This document shows positions 1-8,670 of a stretch of 64,000 nt of DNA, piece by piece. The position numbers and the translations under genes are program-made. The notes beneath the pieces were generated by a model. The model saw only the letters and a list, made by a program, of their open reading frames with translations. It was not told where the DNA came from and ran no database searches. This DNA is from Myxococcus sp. (GTDB taxonomy: Bacteria > Myxococcota > Myxococcia > Myxococcales > Myxococcaceae), in NCBI GenBank assembly GCA_014879945.1, contig JACSRE010000381.1:1-64000 (forward strand), given 5' to 3'. Position 1 is the first letter of the stretch. Every line of letters starts with the position of its first letter.

Positions 1-375
1 GCCGCCAGCTTCTCCACCGCCACTTGCGGAGCCCCCGGCTTCTCCACCGGCCGTTCCCCCCGCGGAGCCACCGGCCGTACCACCCGCAGTGGCGCCTCCA
101 GCCGCGCCGCCACCACCGACCCCTGAGAATCCCCCACCCGAGCCACCCGTAATGAGCACGCAGGTGTTGATCTGGCAGAGCTGATTCTGTGCGCACGCGC
201 GGCACGAGGCGCCGTTGCCGCCGCAGAAATCGACGCTGTTCCCCGTCCGGCACGTGCCGTTGAGGTCGCAACACCCCAGGCACGAGTCGGCGCACTTGCG
301 AGGCGGCGGTGAACACGACACCGCGCCGCCGAGGACCAACGAGAACGTCAACAACACGAGGCCGAGAGCGCGCAT
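1..375 (-). CDS. Cys/Gly-rich putative lipoprotein, C-terminus beyond window
   Basis: Not in the ORF track because its stop lies outside the window. The reverse strand reads without a stop from an ATG at 375 to base 1. It starts MRALGLVLLTFSLVLGG..VSC, a lipoprotein-type signal peptide. About 50 residues with many cysteines follow (CADSC, GCCDLNGTC, SVDFCGG, CRAC), then a Gly/Ala/Thr-rich linker built on GGTAGG and GGSAGG. Cys-knot-like modules plus Gly-rich linkers are typical of myxobacterial surface lipoproteins. GAGG lies about 6 nt upstream of the ATG as a ribosome site. Function is unknown and the start is fairly secure. Confidence 0.7.
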   Translation of the reverse strand, partial: MRALGLVLLTFSLVLGGAVSCSPPPRKCADSCLGCCDLNGTCRTGNSVDFCGGNGASCRACAQNQLCQINTCVLITGGSGGGFSGVGGGGAAGGATAGGTAGGSAGGTAGGEAGGSASGGGEAGG

Positions 376-472
376 GGGAATCCTCACGGCCCGACCCCCT
401 ACCACCACACCGGGTGCAACTTCATCGACGAGCGCCGCGCGCGACGCACTGGAGAGGCGCAGACCCGCACAG

Positions 473-484
473 TACAAGTCGCGC
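473..484 (+). promoter_or_regulatory. Putative -10 element directly before a start codon (leaderless type)
   Basis: TACAAG, then six bases, then the ATG at 485. There is no Shine-Dalgarno. One member of the recurrent TAnnnT-N6-ATG arrangement described in the findings. Confidence 0.35.
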
Positions 485-955
485 ATGACCCCGCAGCCCC
501 ACGCGCCTCAGCAGCCTCAGCCGCCTCGAAGCTGGTTCTCGAAGAACTGGGGGTGGGTGGTCGGCGGCGGCTGCCTGGTGCTGCTGCTCTGCTGCGGCGT
601 CTTGACGGCCATCGGCGCCTTCCTCTCGGCGCAGGAGCTCGACACCGCCCCCGGCCTCCCCACCACGGCGCCGTCAGCCGGGAGCGCGCGCGTAGACTGC
701 GGAACGCCCGGCCCCGACGGAGTGGACTGCGAGCTCAAGCGCACCTCGGGCACGACCGGCCTCGAGGCCTGCTGGGACCTGCACATCACCTGCGCCAACG
801 GGGGCGTGATGGTCGGCCACGCCTGCGGCACGCTCGGCGCGGGCCAGGCCCGGGGCACCGTCAACATGCCGGTGGCCGGCTTCTCGAATCAGGAGGGCTG
901 CGATGCGCCGAAGGCGGGCGCCGTGCAGGACCTCACCGTGCTGACCGAGGAGTGA
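485..955 (+). CDS. Hypothetical single-pass membrane protein
   Basis: The ORF track opens at 215, but the ATG at 485 (MTPQPHAPQQ) is preferred. Residues before it are low-complexity, and a promoter-like hexamer sits just upstream of 485. The product is about 156 aa: a Pro/Gln-rich cytoplasmic head, one transmembrane helix near residues 22-45 (VVGGGCLVLLLCCGVL), then a soluble domain of about 100 aa with spaced cysteines (VDCGTPG, DCELKR, ACWDLHITC, HACG, GCDAP) that could form disulfides outside the membrane. I recognise no family. It is convergent with the following minus-strand lipoprotein gene. Confidence 0.7.
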   Translation: MTPQPHAPQQPQPPRSWFSKNWGWVVGGGCLVLLLCCGVLTAIGAFLSAQELDTAPGLPTTAPSAGSARVDCGTPGPDGVDCELKRTSGTTGLEACWDLHITCANGGVMVGHACGTLGAGQARGTVNMPVAGFSNQEGCDAPKAGAVQDLTVLTEE

Positions 956-975
956 AGCCGCCTGGCCGCGCGACG

Positions 976-1965
976 TCAGCGGCCCGCCTTCTCACCCACC
1001 GGCAGCCCCTGCGACTTCCGCAGTGAGGTGATGACGTCGTTGGCGATGGCCCGGAGCAGCGCGCGCTGCTGCGCCCGCTCGGCGTCCGAGGTGGCGACGG
1101 TGTTCGCGTTCAGGGTGAACCGGCTGCCGGCCAGGCTCTGCGGCGTCACCTCGGTCACCTCGCGGACCCGGTAGAAGTCCCGGCAGACGATGTCTTCGGG
1201 GGTGGGCCGCCGGACGACGCCGACGATGCCGCTGACGATGCCCATCACCGAGAGCGTCTCGTCGCTCTTGAAGTTGATGAACTGCTTGCCGCTCTCGCTC
1301 GTGTTCGCAGGCAGCGTCTTGCGGAAGAACCAATGCACGGTCCCGTCGTTGACGGTGACGAGCTTCACCGAAGCGCTGGCCGAGGCGAGCGTGGCCTGGC
1401 GCTGCTCGGCGCTCTTCGGGGCGTAGGCGTCGCGGCAGGACGTGGCCTTCTCGCGCGCGTTGCTGACGACCAGCGGCACCATCTGCTGGTTCGCGTCGGG
1501 CCCGAAGAACTCGACCAGCAGCTCATCGGAGCGCTCGGCCCCGACCACGGCGAGCGAGAGGGCGTCGACCTCGACGAGCGCGTCGATCTTCAGGGCCCGC
1601 GCCAGCTCGAGCGAGGTGCCCGTGACGGGCGGCTTGAGCGTCTGCCACGAGACGACCTTGAAGCCGCTGGCGGCGGCCTTCATCTCGAGCTCCGACATGA
1701 TGACGCCGCACTGGTTGCGAATCATCGACACGTCGGCGAGCGCGGAGTCGGCGGCCCCGAGCGAGCGGCACTCGGACGGCGGGAGGAAGGCGATGGTCGA
1801 CTCGGGCATCAGCACCGGCAGCCGGCTCCCCACCAGCACCTCTTCGCGCTCGACGGCGTTGACGTTCGAGACGCTGCTCGACAGGCGCGCGGCGGCCGTC
1901 GTGGAGCAGCCCGCGCCGAAGGCCAACACCAGCATGGCGGCGCACACCCGGGAATTCAGTTTCAT
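976..1965 (-). CDS. Hypothetical lipoprotein
   Basis: A 329-aa product starting MKLNSRVCAAMLVLAFGAGC, a signal peptide ending in a lipobox-like GAGC, so probably a lipid-anchored envelope protein. The mature part is soluble alpha/beta with no transmembrane segment and no motif I can name. It contains a VEVDALSLAVVG stretch of the kind seen in outer-membrane-associated beta proteins. The ATG at 1965 is preceded by TACGGT at exactly 6 nt and no Shine-Dalgarno, so translation may be leaderless. Function unknown. Confidence 0.75.
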   Translation of the reverse strand: MKLNSRVCAAMLVLAFGAGCSTTAAARLSSSVSNVNAVEREEVLVGSRLPVLMPESTIAFLPPSECRSLGAADSALADVSMIRNQCGVIMSELEMKAAASGFKVVSWQTLKPPVTGTSLELARALKIDALVEVDALSLAVVGAERSDELLVEFFGPDANQQMVPLVVSNAREKATSCRDAYAPKSAEQRQATLASASASVKLVTVNDGTVHWFFRKTLPANTSESGKQFINFKSDETLSVMGIVSGIVGVVRRPTPEDIVCRDFYRVREVTEVTPQSLAGSRFTLNANTVATSDAERAQQRALLRAIANDVITSLRKSQGLPVGEKAGR

Positions 1966-1977
1966 CCCCCCACCGTA
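1966..1977 (-). promoter_or_regulatory. Putative -10 element of a leaderless promoter
   Basis: On the minus strand TACGGT-GGGGGG-ATG: a TAnnnT hexamer exactly six bases before the start codon. The G-run could also act as a poor ribosome site, so the leaderless reading is an inference. Confidence 0.4.
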
Positions 1978-2041
1978 GGGAGCGCGCCTCGCGGTCGTCC
2001 TACCTCGACTGGGGTACGCCGGTGGCGCCGCCCCCCCCCGC

Positions 2042-3610
2042 TCAATAGGCGGCAGACAGGCGCAGCCGCCCCAGGCCCACCGGGCCCATCGGCTTGCCGC
2101 CGGCGTCGCTCAGCGCCCCGCCCGGGAGCAGCAGGCCACCCTCGAGCACCGCGGTCACCGTCAGGCCGAAGTCGAACCGGTGCTTGATGGACGCGCCGAG
2201 GTCGAGCTCGGTGCCCAGCATTCCCGAGCCCAGGCCGTTCAAGAAGTTCACCGGCACGCCGCCCGCCAGCACGCGGGTGTTGAAGGGGTCGGTGAGGGGC
2301 GCGGTGGCGAACGCGAACAGCGGCCCGCCGTACACGTCGACGAGGTTGGCGAAGCGCACGCGCACGCGGGGGAAGACGTAGAAGGCGCCCGTCACCGCCC
2401 CGCCCGTCGGGAGCAGCGACACGCCCTCGGGCGCCACGCCCACCAGGTTCGCGTCGGCAGCCCGCCAGGCGCTGCGCGCGCTCTGCCAGCCGATGACCTG
2501 GTCGAACAGCACCAGGCCGACCTTGTAGTCACGGTCGAAGCGGAAGTTGGTGAGCTGGTCGTCGTAGGGGTTCGAGTCACCCGAGGCGAAGCCCGAGTCG
2601 AGCAGGAAGCCGAAGCGGCCCACCTTGTAGTTGGCCTTCACCACCGCGCCGAGCTGCCGCACCTGAATGAGCGGGTTCTCGGGGGTGCGCGTCTGGGTGG
2701 TGGTGCCGGTGATGCCCGCCACCTCGGCGCCGAGGTCGAGGGCGTCGAAGAAGCGCCACTGCGCCGAGGCGTCGATGACGAGCACGTCGGTGGAGCGCTC
2801 GCCGGTGATGGAGTTCAAGGGCCGCGAGCTGCGGTAGATGGCGAAGAGGCCGAGGTTGTTCTTCTCGTCCACGTTCAGCCGCACGCCGAAGATGCCCTGC
2901 AGCGCGCGGTCGCCGTCGTAGAGGTCGACGGTCGAGTCACGCACCACCAGGTCGAACGCGGCCACCGGCTCCACCGCGAGCCACCCGCCGCCCCACGACT
3001 TGAACGGCCGCGTCAGCAGCAGCGCGCGCGCGGCGAGCGAGCCGAAGTGCTGGTGCCCGAAGTCGCCGGGCTCGGCGTCGCGGGCGCCGGCGTTGGCCAG
3101 CATGCCGAGGCCGAAGTGGTTGGTCTGCAGCCCCAGCCGGGCCCCACCCCAGTCCCACCGGTACTCGAGGTACAGCTGCCGCAGCTCGGCCGGCTTGAGC
3201 GCCGGGAACGGCACCCGCGCCCCCACCAGGTTTCCACCCGGCGTCCCGTAGAGCGCGCCGGTGACGGCGTCGAACTCGGCCACCAACCCGAAGGCCCGGT
3301 AGCGCAGCTCGGGGTTGACGCGAATTCGCGACTCGATGGGCGTCGGCGACAGCCGGGTGCCGTCGGCGTCGAGCGGGAAGGCGTTGACGTACGAGCCGGC
3401 GAAGCGCACCGAGCCGTGCACCGAGGCCTTGAAGGCGGGCTCCTCGGCAGCCGCAGCGACCGCGACGCCCGCGTCGACCTCGACGGCGGTGGCGGGGGCG
3501 ACCGGATTGACGACCGCGGCCACCGGCTCGGCCACGCCCGCGTCCGGCTCCGACTCCTGGGCAGAAGACACAGACGCGATGACGAGGCTGAAGAAGACGC
3601 TCCGAGACAT
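2042..3610 (-). CDS. Putative outer-membrane beta-barrel protein
   Basis: The ORF extends to 3688, but the ATG at 3610 gives a clean signal peptide (MSRSVFFSLVIASVSSAQ) preceded by GGAG. The mature protein of about 500 aa has a short Ala/Val-rich linker, then alternating strands rich in aromatic and charged residues (LRYRAFGLVAEFDAV, LYLEYRWDWGGARLG, FGLTVTAVLEGG). It ends in an aromatic residue (LSAAY), a common C-terminal signal for Bam-assembled barrels. No specific porin family is recognised. It is divergent from the DUF1697 gene, about 90 bp away. Confidence 0.7.
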   Translation of the reverse strand: MSRSVFFSLVIASVSSAQESEPDAGVAEPVAAVVNPVAPATAVEVDAGVAVAAAAEEPAFKASVHGSVRFAGSYVNAFPLDADGTRLSPTPIESRIRVNPELRYRAFGLVAEFDAVTGALYGTPGGNLVGARVPFPALKPAELRQLYLEYRWDWGGARLGLQTNHFGLGMLANAGARDAEPGDFGHQHFGSLAARALLLTRPFKSWGGGWLAVEPVAAFDLVVRDSTVDLYDGDRALQGIFGVRLNVDEKNNLGLFAIYRSSRPLNSITGERSTDVLVIDASAQWRFFDALDLGAEVAGITGTTTQTRTPENPLIQVRQLGAVVKANYKVGRFGFLLDSGFASGDSNPYDDQLTNFRFDRDYKVGLVLFDQVIGWQSARSAWRAADANLVGVAPEGVSLLPTGGAVTGAFYVFPRVRVRFANLVDVYGGPLFAFATAPLTDPFNTRVLAGGVPVNFLNGLGSGMLGTELDLGASIKHRFDFGLTVTAVLEGGLLLPGGALSDAGGKPMGPVGLGRLRLSAAY

Positions 3611-3701
3611 AGGCCCCCGCTCCGAAAGACGTGCAGGGGGGCGCGTGAACCACGGAGCGTCAGGCCACGCAAGGACTCGCGCCGACACGCCGCTTCATGC
3701 G

Positions 3702-4328
3702 ATGCGCCGCGGAATGGGAAAGCCGACCGGTCGGGCGAGGTGGCTGGCGCTGCTGCGCGGCATCAACGTGGGCGGCAACAACGTCATCTCGATGGCCGAC
3801 CTGCGGGCCTGCGTCGAGGCGCTGGGCTTCGCGGACGTCACGACCTTCATCCAGTCGGGCAACGTGCTCTTCAGCGGCCCGGCGAGGCAGGAGCGCGTGG
3901 TGAAGACGCTGGAGGCCGGGCTCGCTCGCCGGCTCGGCGGTGAGGTGAAGGTCGTGCTGCTGTCGCCTGCCGATCTGTCCCGCGTCGTCGCTGAGGCGCC
4001 GAAGGGCTTCGGCGCGGCGCCTGACCGCTACCGCTACGACGTCTTGTTCGTGCGCCCCACCGTCTCGCCGGCCGAGGTGCTCGCGCAGGTGCCGACCCGG
4101 CCGGGCGTCGACGCGGCCTGGTGCGGCTCGCGCGCCGTCTACTTCCGCCGGCTGACCAGCCGCGCCTCGCAGAGCCGCCTCTCGAAGCTGACGCAGCTGT
4201 CAGTCTACCGCGAGGTCACCCTTCGCAACTGGAACAGCACCACCCGGCTCGCGGCGCTGCTCAACGCTTCTTCTTCAGCGCCGCCTTCGCGAGGTTCTCG
4301 GCGACGCGCGCCTTCACCAACTGCGTGA
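3702..4328 (+). CDS. DUF1697 family protein
   Basis: The N-terminal signature WLALLRGINVGGNNVISMADL, followed by FIQSGNVLFS, identifies the DUF1697 family (small proteins of unknown function with two ferredoxin-like repeats, usually about 180 aa). The C-terminal TLRNWNSTTRLAAL block is also typical. ATGs at 3702 and 3714 are both possible; the motif begins soon after either. The last 20 or so residues (Ser/Arg/Pro-rich) read through the end of the convergent DUF1801 gene, giving a 68-bp tail-to-tail overlap. These residues are probably non-conserved. Confidence 0.85.
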   Translation: MRRGMGKPTGRARWLALLRGINVGGNNVISMADLRACVEALGFADVTTFIQSGNVLFSGPARQERVVKTLEAGLARRLGGEVKVVLLSPADLSRVVAEAPKGFGAAPDRYRYDVLFVRPTVSPAEVLAQVPTRPGVDAAWCGSRAVYFRRLTSRASQSRLSKLTQLSVYREVTLRNWNSTTRLAALLNASSSAPPSRGSRRRAPSPTA

Positions 4329-4626
4329 TGGCCTTCGCTGGCAGCTCGTCGTCGAGGTCGAAGCGCAGGGTGCCCTTGCCCGTCTGGAAGGCGGCGAGCG
4401 GGCCGGAGCGCGCCATCGACCGGCCTCCGTAGAGCGACACATGGTGCGCGTAGCCGCCGACGTGCACCAGCGGCCCCTCGAGCTGGAACGTCGGCACGCC
4501 GTAGCTCAGGCGCTCGGTGGCGCGCGGAGCGGCCTTGCGGACCAACGAACGAAGCTGCCTCACCTTTCGCCGCGACCTCAGCGGGAGCGCGGCGAGGTAC
4601 TGCGCGACCGTCTCGGGCTTTGCCAT
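4261..4626 (-). CDS. DUF1801 family protein (YdhG-like)
   Basis: About 121 aa. Family features are the start (KPETVAQYLAALP), ATERLSYGVPTFQLEGPLVHVGGY, a GGYAHHVSLY block, and a closing TGKGTLRFDLDDELP, as in DUF1801/YdhG-like proteins of unknown biochemical function. The ORF track starts at 4677, but the ATG at 4626 aligns with the usual family start. The C-terminus is Lys/Arg-rich (KAALKKKR). It overlaps the preceding DUF1697 gene tail to tail. Confidence 0.85.
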   Translation of the reverse strand: MAKPETVAQYLAALPLRSRRKVRQLRSLVRKAAPRATERLSYGVPTFQLEGPLVHVGGYAHHVSLYGGRSMARSGPLAAFQTGKGTLRFDLDDELPAKAITQLVKARVAENLAKAALKKKR

Positions 4627-4737
4627 GCCGGGGTTGTGGTTCGCGACGCCGGCTAAGGTCAACTTGCCCGGCGTCATGACCGCTCACCCGCCGTCGATTC
4701 TCAGAACGCGCCTCGTGTGCGCGGGCGCGGACGAGAA

Positions 4738-4751
4738 TACGCTGACACGAG
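4738..4751 (+). promoter_or_regulatory. Putative -10 element before hybrid kinase gene
   Basis: TACGCT lies 8 nt before the ATG at 4752, with no clear Shine-Dalgarno between. Same class as the other TAnnnT-start arrangements, with a slightly longer gap. Confidence 0.3.
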
Positions 4752-6422
4752 ATGGGCGGCGCTTCGGACAGAGAGATGGGCGAAGCGGCGACCGCGCGGT
4801 TCCGCTTCGTCACCGCCCTGCTGCTGGCGACCGCGACGTTCTACATCGCCTTCTACCTGGCGGTGTTCTTCGCGCTCGGCTCGCCGCGCCTGCTCTACAT
4901 CACGGCGGTGACGGTGGGCCTGGCGGGCGCCGTCGCGCAGGCACGGCGGCTGAGCAGCCGCGGCCAGATGCAGCGGGCCGTGCTGCTGCTTGGCTACGCC
5001 CTGGCGGCGACCGCGGCGGTGGTGGCGCCCGTCTTCCCGGTGCTCTACCCGTTCCTGCTGTTGATGCCGCTGGCGTCAGGCGCGCTGGTAATCGGGTACG
5101 TCGAGGGTCCTCCGCTGCGCCGCTTCCTCGGGGTCTGCGGAGCGAGCGCGGTGATGACCGCGGTCGTCGGGGGCCTCGCCCCGCCCGAGACCGAGTTCAG
5201 CGGTTGGGTGACGCTGACCATCTTGCTGGGCGCGGTGGTGGTGGCGGTGGTCATCTTCCTCACCCTGCTGTGGCAGTCGAGCAGCCGCCTGCACGCCGCG
5301 TTGGCAGACCTGCGACAGGCCGACCGCTTCAAGGACGAGTTCCTCTCCTTGCTGGGGCACGAGCTGCGCACGCCCCTGTCATCGGTGTCGAACGCGAGCG
5401 CGCTGTTGCTCGACGGCAGCCAGGCGCCCGCCGCGCTGCCAGACATGATCCGCACCGAGGTGCAGCACATGACTCGGCTGCTCGACGACCTGCTCGACCT
5501 CTCGAAGGTCAAGCAGGGCAAGCTCACCCTGCAGCTGCGCGCGCTGGACCTGGCGGACGTGGTCGGCCGCGTCGTCGGCTCCGCGCGGACCCGGCTGACG
5601 CCCGCGTCTCCGTCGCTGAGCTTCGAGCCTTTCGAGGCGCCCTTGTGGGTGCTGGGCGACGAGGTGCGGCTGGTGCAGATCGCCACCAACCTCGTCGAGA
5701 ACGCGCTCAAGTACACCGCCCCCGAGGGCACCGTCAGCGTCCGGGTGGGGCGCGAGGGCGGCGCCGCGGTGCTCCGCGTGAGAGACACGGGCATGGGGCT
5801 GAGCCCCGAGCTGCTCGCGAAGGCGTTCGACCCGTTCGTGCAGGGCCCGCCGCTCCCCGGGAGGGTGTCGTTCGGCCTGGGCCTCGGCCTGGCGCTGGTG
5901 AAACACCTCGCCGGCCAACACGGCGGCGAGGTGCGCGCGCGCAGCGAGGGCAAGGGGCGCGGTGCGGAGTTCGAGTTCTCGTTGCCGACCATCGAAGCGC
6001 CCGCGCGCCTGGCCACCGAGCGCGAGCCTTCGGGCCCCGCGCGGCTGCGCTGCGGGAGAGTGCTGGTCGTCGATGACAACGCCAACGCGGCCACCACCCT
6101 CGCGCTCCTGGTGACCTCCTTCGGGTACGAGTCGAGGACGGCCAACGACGCGCCCGCGGCGCTCGAGGCGGTGCGGACCTGGAGCCCCGACGTGGCCGTC
6201 CTCGACCTCGGGCTCCCGACGATGGACGGCGCCACGCTCGGGGTCGAGCTGAAAGCCCACTCCACCCGCGCGCTCACCCTGCTGGCCGTCACCGGCTACG
6301 GCCAGGAGGAGCACCGCGCGCGCACCCGCGACGCTGGCTTCGACGCGCACTTCCTGAAACCGGTGGACCACCAGGCCCTCGCCGCGGCACTCGATGAGGC
6401 GCTCCAGCGGGCCGCGTCATGA
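4752..6422 (+). CDS. Membrane hybrid histidine kinase
   Basis: 556 aa. Residues 15-175 contain about six hydrophobic segments and no obvious periplasmic domain, so sensing is probably intramembrane. A HisKA domain carries the phosphoacceptor in HELRTPLS (His about 203). The HATPase domain shows NLVENALKY (N box), RDTGMGL (G1) and GLGLGLALV (G2). A C-terminal receiver has VVDDN, the phosphoacceptor Asp in AVLDLGLP, and FLKPV with the conserved Lys. Phosphate probably passes internally from His to Asp and then to an unlinked phosphotransferase, since no output domain or partner gene is adjacent. Confidence 0.93.
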   Translation: MGGASDREMGEAATARFRFVTALLLATATFYIAFYLAVFFALGSPRLLYITAVTVGLAGAVAQARRLSSRGQMQRAVLLLGYALAATAAVVAPVFPVLYPFLLLMPLASGALVIGYVEGPPLRRFLGVCGASAVMTAVVGGLAPPETEFSGWVTLTILLGAVVVAVVIFLTLLWQSSSRLHAALADLRQADRFKDEFLSLLGHELRTPLSSVSNASALLLDGSQAPAALPDMIRTEVQHMTRLLDDLLDLSKVKQGKLTLQLRALDLADVVGRVVGSARTRLTPASPSLSFEPFEAPLWVLGDEVRLVQIATNLVENALKYTAPEGTVSVRVGREGGAAVLRVRDTGMGLSPELLAKAFDPFVQGPPLPGRVSFGLGLGLALVKHLAGQHGGEVRARSEGKGRGAEFEFSLPTIEAPARLATEREPSGPARLRCGRVLVVDDNANAATTLALLVTSFGYESRTANDAPAALEAVRTWSPDVAVLDLGLPTMDGATLGVELKAHSTRALTLLAVTGYGQEEHRARTRDAGFDAHFLKPVDHQALAAALDEALQRAAS

Positions 6423-6494
6423 ACGTGGCGGCGCCGGCGCTCGCGGCGTGAAGGTGTGCTGGCTGGCGCGCTCGGGCCCAGTTACCCATGACGG

Positions 6495-8588
6495 GTGCGT
6501 TTGCAGTTGGTGCTCGGTGGCCTGGCGTTCTCTGCGTGTGTCTGCGGGACGCAGCGGGCGCCGCCCGAGATCGTCGCCGTCACGCCGTCGCGGGTCTCAC
6601 CGCGGAGCGCGAGCACCGTGCGCATCACCGGCTCCAACTTCGTGCGCGCCGCGCGGCTGCCGCTCGGGCCCGATGAGCCCGAGCTGCTCGACGCCTTCAC
6701 GGTCGCGCTGAACGCGCTCCAGCTCGACCCGTCGTCCATCCGGTTCATCGACGCGAACACCCTCGAGGTGACGGTCCCCGCAGGGCTGGAGCCCGGGCCC
6801 CGGGACGTCACCGTCACCACGCCTGCCGGTGACCGGGCGACCCTGCCTGGCGGCCTCACCGTGGTGCCCCTGGTGGAGTCGCAGTGCCGCGACGGCATCG
6901 ACGACGACCTCGACCTGCTGGTGGACTGTGAAGACCCCGACTGCCCACAGGCCTCGTGTCTGGCGCCTGATGCCGGTCCGCGCGATGCCGGCGCCCCAGA
7001 CGCCGGGCAGTCCGATGCAGGCGGGGACGACGCCGGCGCGGTCGATGCTGGCGAGGCAGAGGACGGTGGCGCGGACGCGGGCACCTCTGACGCGGGCACT
7101 GCCGACGCGGGCAGCTCCGACGCTGGCACTGCCGACGCTGGCACTGCCGACGCGGGCACTGCCGACGCGGGCACTGCCGACGCAGGCACCTCAGACGCAG
7201 GCACCTCAGACGCGGGCACTGCCGACGCGGGCACCTCCGACGCGGGCACTGCCGACGCGGGCACTGCCGACGCGGGCACCTCCGACGCGGGCGCCGCACC
7301 GGATGCCGGCGCGCAGTCCACCAACACCCCGCCCCTTGGGTGCCTCAGGGTTTCGCCCGCGAGCGTCCCCGCAGGCGGGGTGATCGTGCTCGACGCGACC
7401 TGCTCCCGCGATGAAGAGGACCCCGCGCCCGCCCTGCGCCTCCGCTTCCACCTCGGCGGTGACGCGGGCCTCCCCACCTCCTTCGGGCCGCTGCAGCGCG
7501 TGGCGCAGACCTTCTCGACCCCTGGCGTCTTCACCGTCACCGCCGAGGTGCGCGATGACGGAGGGCTGAGCGGCTACGCCTCGCGCGTGGTGGTGATCAC
7601 CGCCGGCGGCGCGTCGGAGGTCGTGGTGACGACGCCAGACGACGAGACGCTGCCCAACGGCACCACCTCGCTCCGCGAGGCCATCACCGCGGTCAACGCC
7701 GGCGCCGTGCCGCGCACCATTCGCTTCGACGGCGGCATGACGGTGCTGCTCAACACCTCACTCCCGGCGCTGACGGTCGCAGGCACGCAGCTCGTCGGCG
7801 GCGACGGCGTGACCATCAACTTCAAGAACAACTCCGGCTGCCTCTCGCTCAACAACTCCAACCAGACCGTGGTGGGCCTCGAGCTGCTCGACTGCTCCAG
7901 CTTCCCCTTGTCGGTGTCTGGCCTGGGCGCGCACATCGCCGACACCATCGTGCGGCCCGGCCTCAACGGCAGCACCAGCCAGGGCGTGCGCGTTCTGGGC
8001 GACGACGTCGTCTTCGGTCCGGGGAACGAGGTGGTCGGGTTCTCGTCGGGCACCGGCGTGAACGTCAGCGGCCAGACCGCCCGGCTGATCGGCTCACGCA
8101 TCTCGGGCAACGCGACCGGAGTCTCGGCGAACGCCTTCGCCGACGGCATTCAGGTGTACGGCTGTGTCTTCACCGCTAACACCTCGCGCGCGCTCTACCT
8201 CACGGGGGGGCAGACGCCGGGCCCGGTCGTCGTTCACAACACCTTCCACGGCAACCGCTACGGCGTGGAGTCGAACACCGGCCCCACCACGCTGGTGAAC
8301 AACCTCTTCACCTCGAACACCGACTGGGCCGTGTGGGGCGGCAGCTACGCGGCGCGCGAGCCCAACGGCTACTTCGCCAACGGCGGCAACTACAACCTCA
8401 CCAGCTCCGACGCCGGAATGATCGAGGGCGACCCGCGCTTCTTCGACGCCGGCGCGCTCGACCTCCGGCTGCGGCCCGGCAGCGTGATGATCGATCGCGG
8501 CGTTGACGCAGGGTTCGACACCAACGGCGCGGGGCCGGGCCTGTTCTTCGGGGCGGCGCCCGACCTGGGCGCCTTCGAGTCGCCCTGA
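6495..8588 (+). CDS. DAG-repeat secreted protein with IPT/TIG, PKD-like and beta-helix domains
   Basis: 697 aa from a GTG start, with a short signal/lipoprotein N-terminus (VLGGLAFSACVC). Order of parts: an IPT/TIG-like Ig fold near residues 25-130 (VTPSRVSPRSASTVRITGSNF); a Cys-containing CRDGIDDDLDLLVDCEDPDC motif of the kind found in myxobacterial lipoproteins; a DAG linker near 155-275; a PKD-like domain (VFTVTAEVRDDGGLSG); then a right-handed beta-helix (LREAITAVNAG, LVGGDGVTINFKNNSGC, VVHNTFHGNRYGV, TTLVNNLFTSN). The LREAITAVN motif marks choice-of-anchor/parallel-beta-helix exoproteins. Probably a surface adhesin or structural protein; no enzyme motif is evident. Confidence 0.8.
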   Translation: MRLQLVLGGLAFSACVCGTQRAPPEIVAVTPSRVSPRSASTVRITGSNFVRAARLPLGPDEPELLDAFTVALNALQLDPSSIRFIDANTLEVTVPAGLEPGPRDVTVTTPAGDRATLPGGLTVVPLVESQCRDGIDDDLDLLVDCEDPDCPQASCLAPDAGPRDAGAPDAGQSDAGGDDAGAVDAGEAEDGGADAGTSDAGTADAGSSDAGTADAGTADAGTADAGTADAGTSDAGTSDAGTADAGTSDAGTADAGTADAGTSDAGAAPDAGAQSTNTPPLGCLRVSPASVPAGGVIVLDATCSRDEEDPAPALRLRFHLGGDAGLPTSFGPLQRVAQTFSTPGVFTVTAEVRDDGGLSGYASRVVVITAGGASEVVVTTPDDETLPNGTTSLREAITAVNAGAVPRTIRFDGGMTVLLNTSLPALTVAGTQLVGGDGVTINFKNNSGCLSLNNSNQTVVGLELLDCSSFPLSVSGLGAHIADTIVRPGLNGSTSQGVRVLGDDVVFGPGNEVVGFSSGTGVNVSGQTARLIGSRISGNATGVSANAFADGIQVYGCVFTANTSRALYLTGGQTPGPVVVHNTFHGNRYGVESNTGPTTLVNNLFTSNTDWAVWGGSYAAREPNGYFANGGNYNLTSSDAGMIEGDPRFFDAGALDLRLRPGSVMIDRGVDAGFDTNGAGPGLFFGAAPDLGAFESP
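7074..7298 (+). repeat. 15-bp tandem repeat encoding DAGTA/DAGTS
   Basis: Fifteen consecutive 15-bp units (GACGCGGGCACTGCC-like) encode DAGTA, DAGTS, DAGSS or DAGAA in frame. Flanking sequence from about 6960 holds looser DAG spacers. The units vary in the fourth and fifth codons and at third positions, so copy number could change by slippage without a frameshift. Confidence 0.95.
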
Positions 8589-8658
8589 CGCGGCGCCGCC
8601 GACCATCACCGCGTCAAGGTGTCGCAGCGCGCCGTTGCGTCGGGGGGCCCAGTTCACC

Positions 8659-8670
8659 TACGCCCCTCGC
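8659..8670 (+). promoter_or_regulatory. Putative -10 element of a leaderless promoter
   Basis: TACGCC-CCTCGC-ATG: hexamer exactly six bases before the ATG at 8671, with no Shine-Dalgarno. Confidence 0.4.

Noticed and set aside
1190-2187. Plus-strand ORFs over the lipoprotein at 976-1965
   Set aside because: Shadow frames rich in Arg/Gly; the minus-strand gene has a signal peptide and coding character.
7074-7298. CRISPR-like repeat array
   Set aside because: Units are 15 bp, contiguous with no spacers, and in frame inside a gene: a coding repeat.
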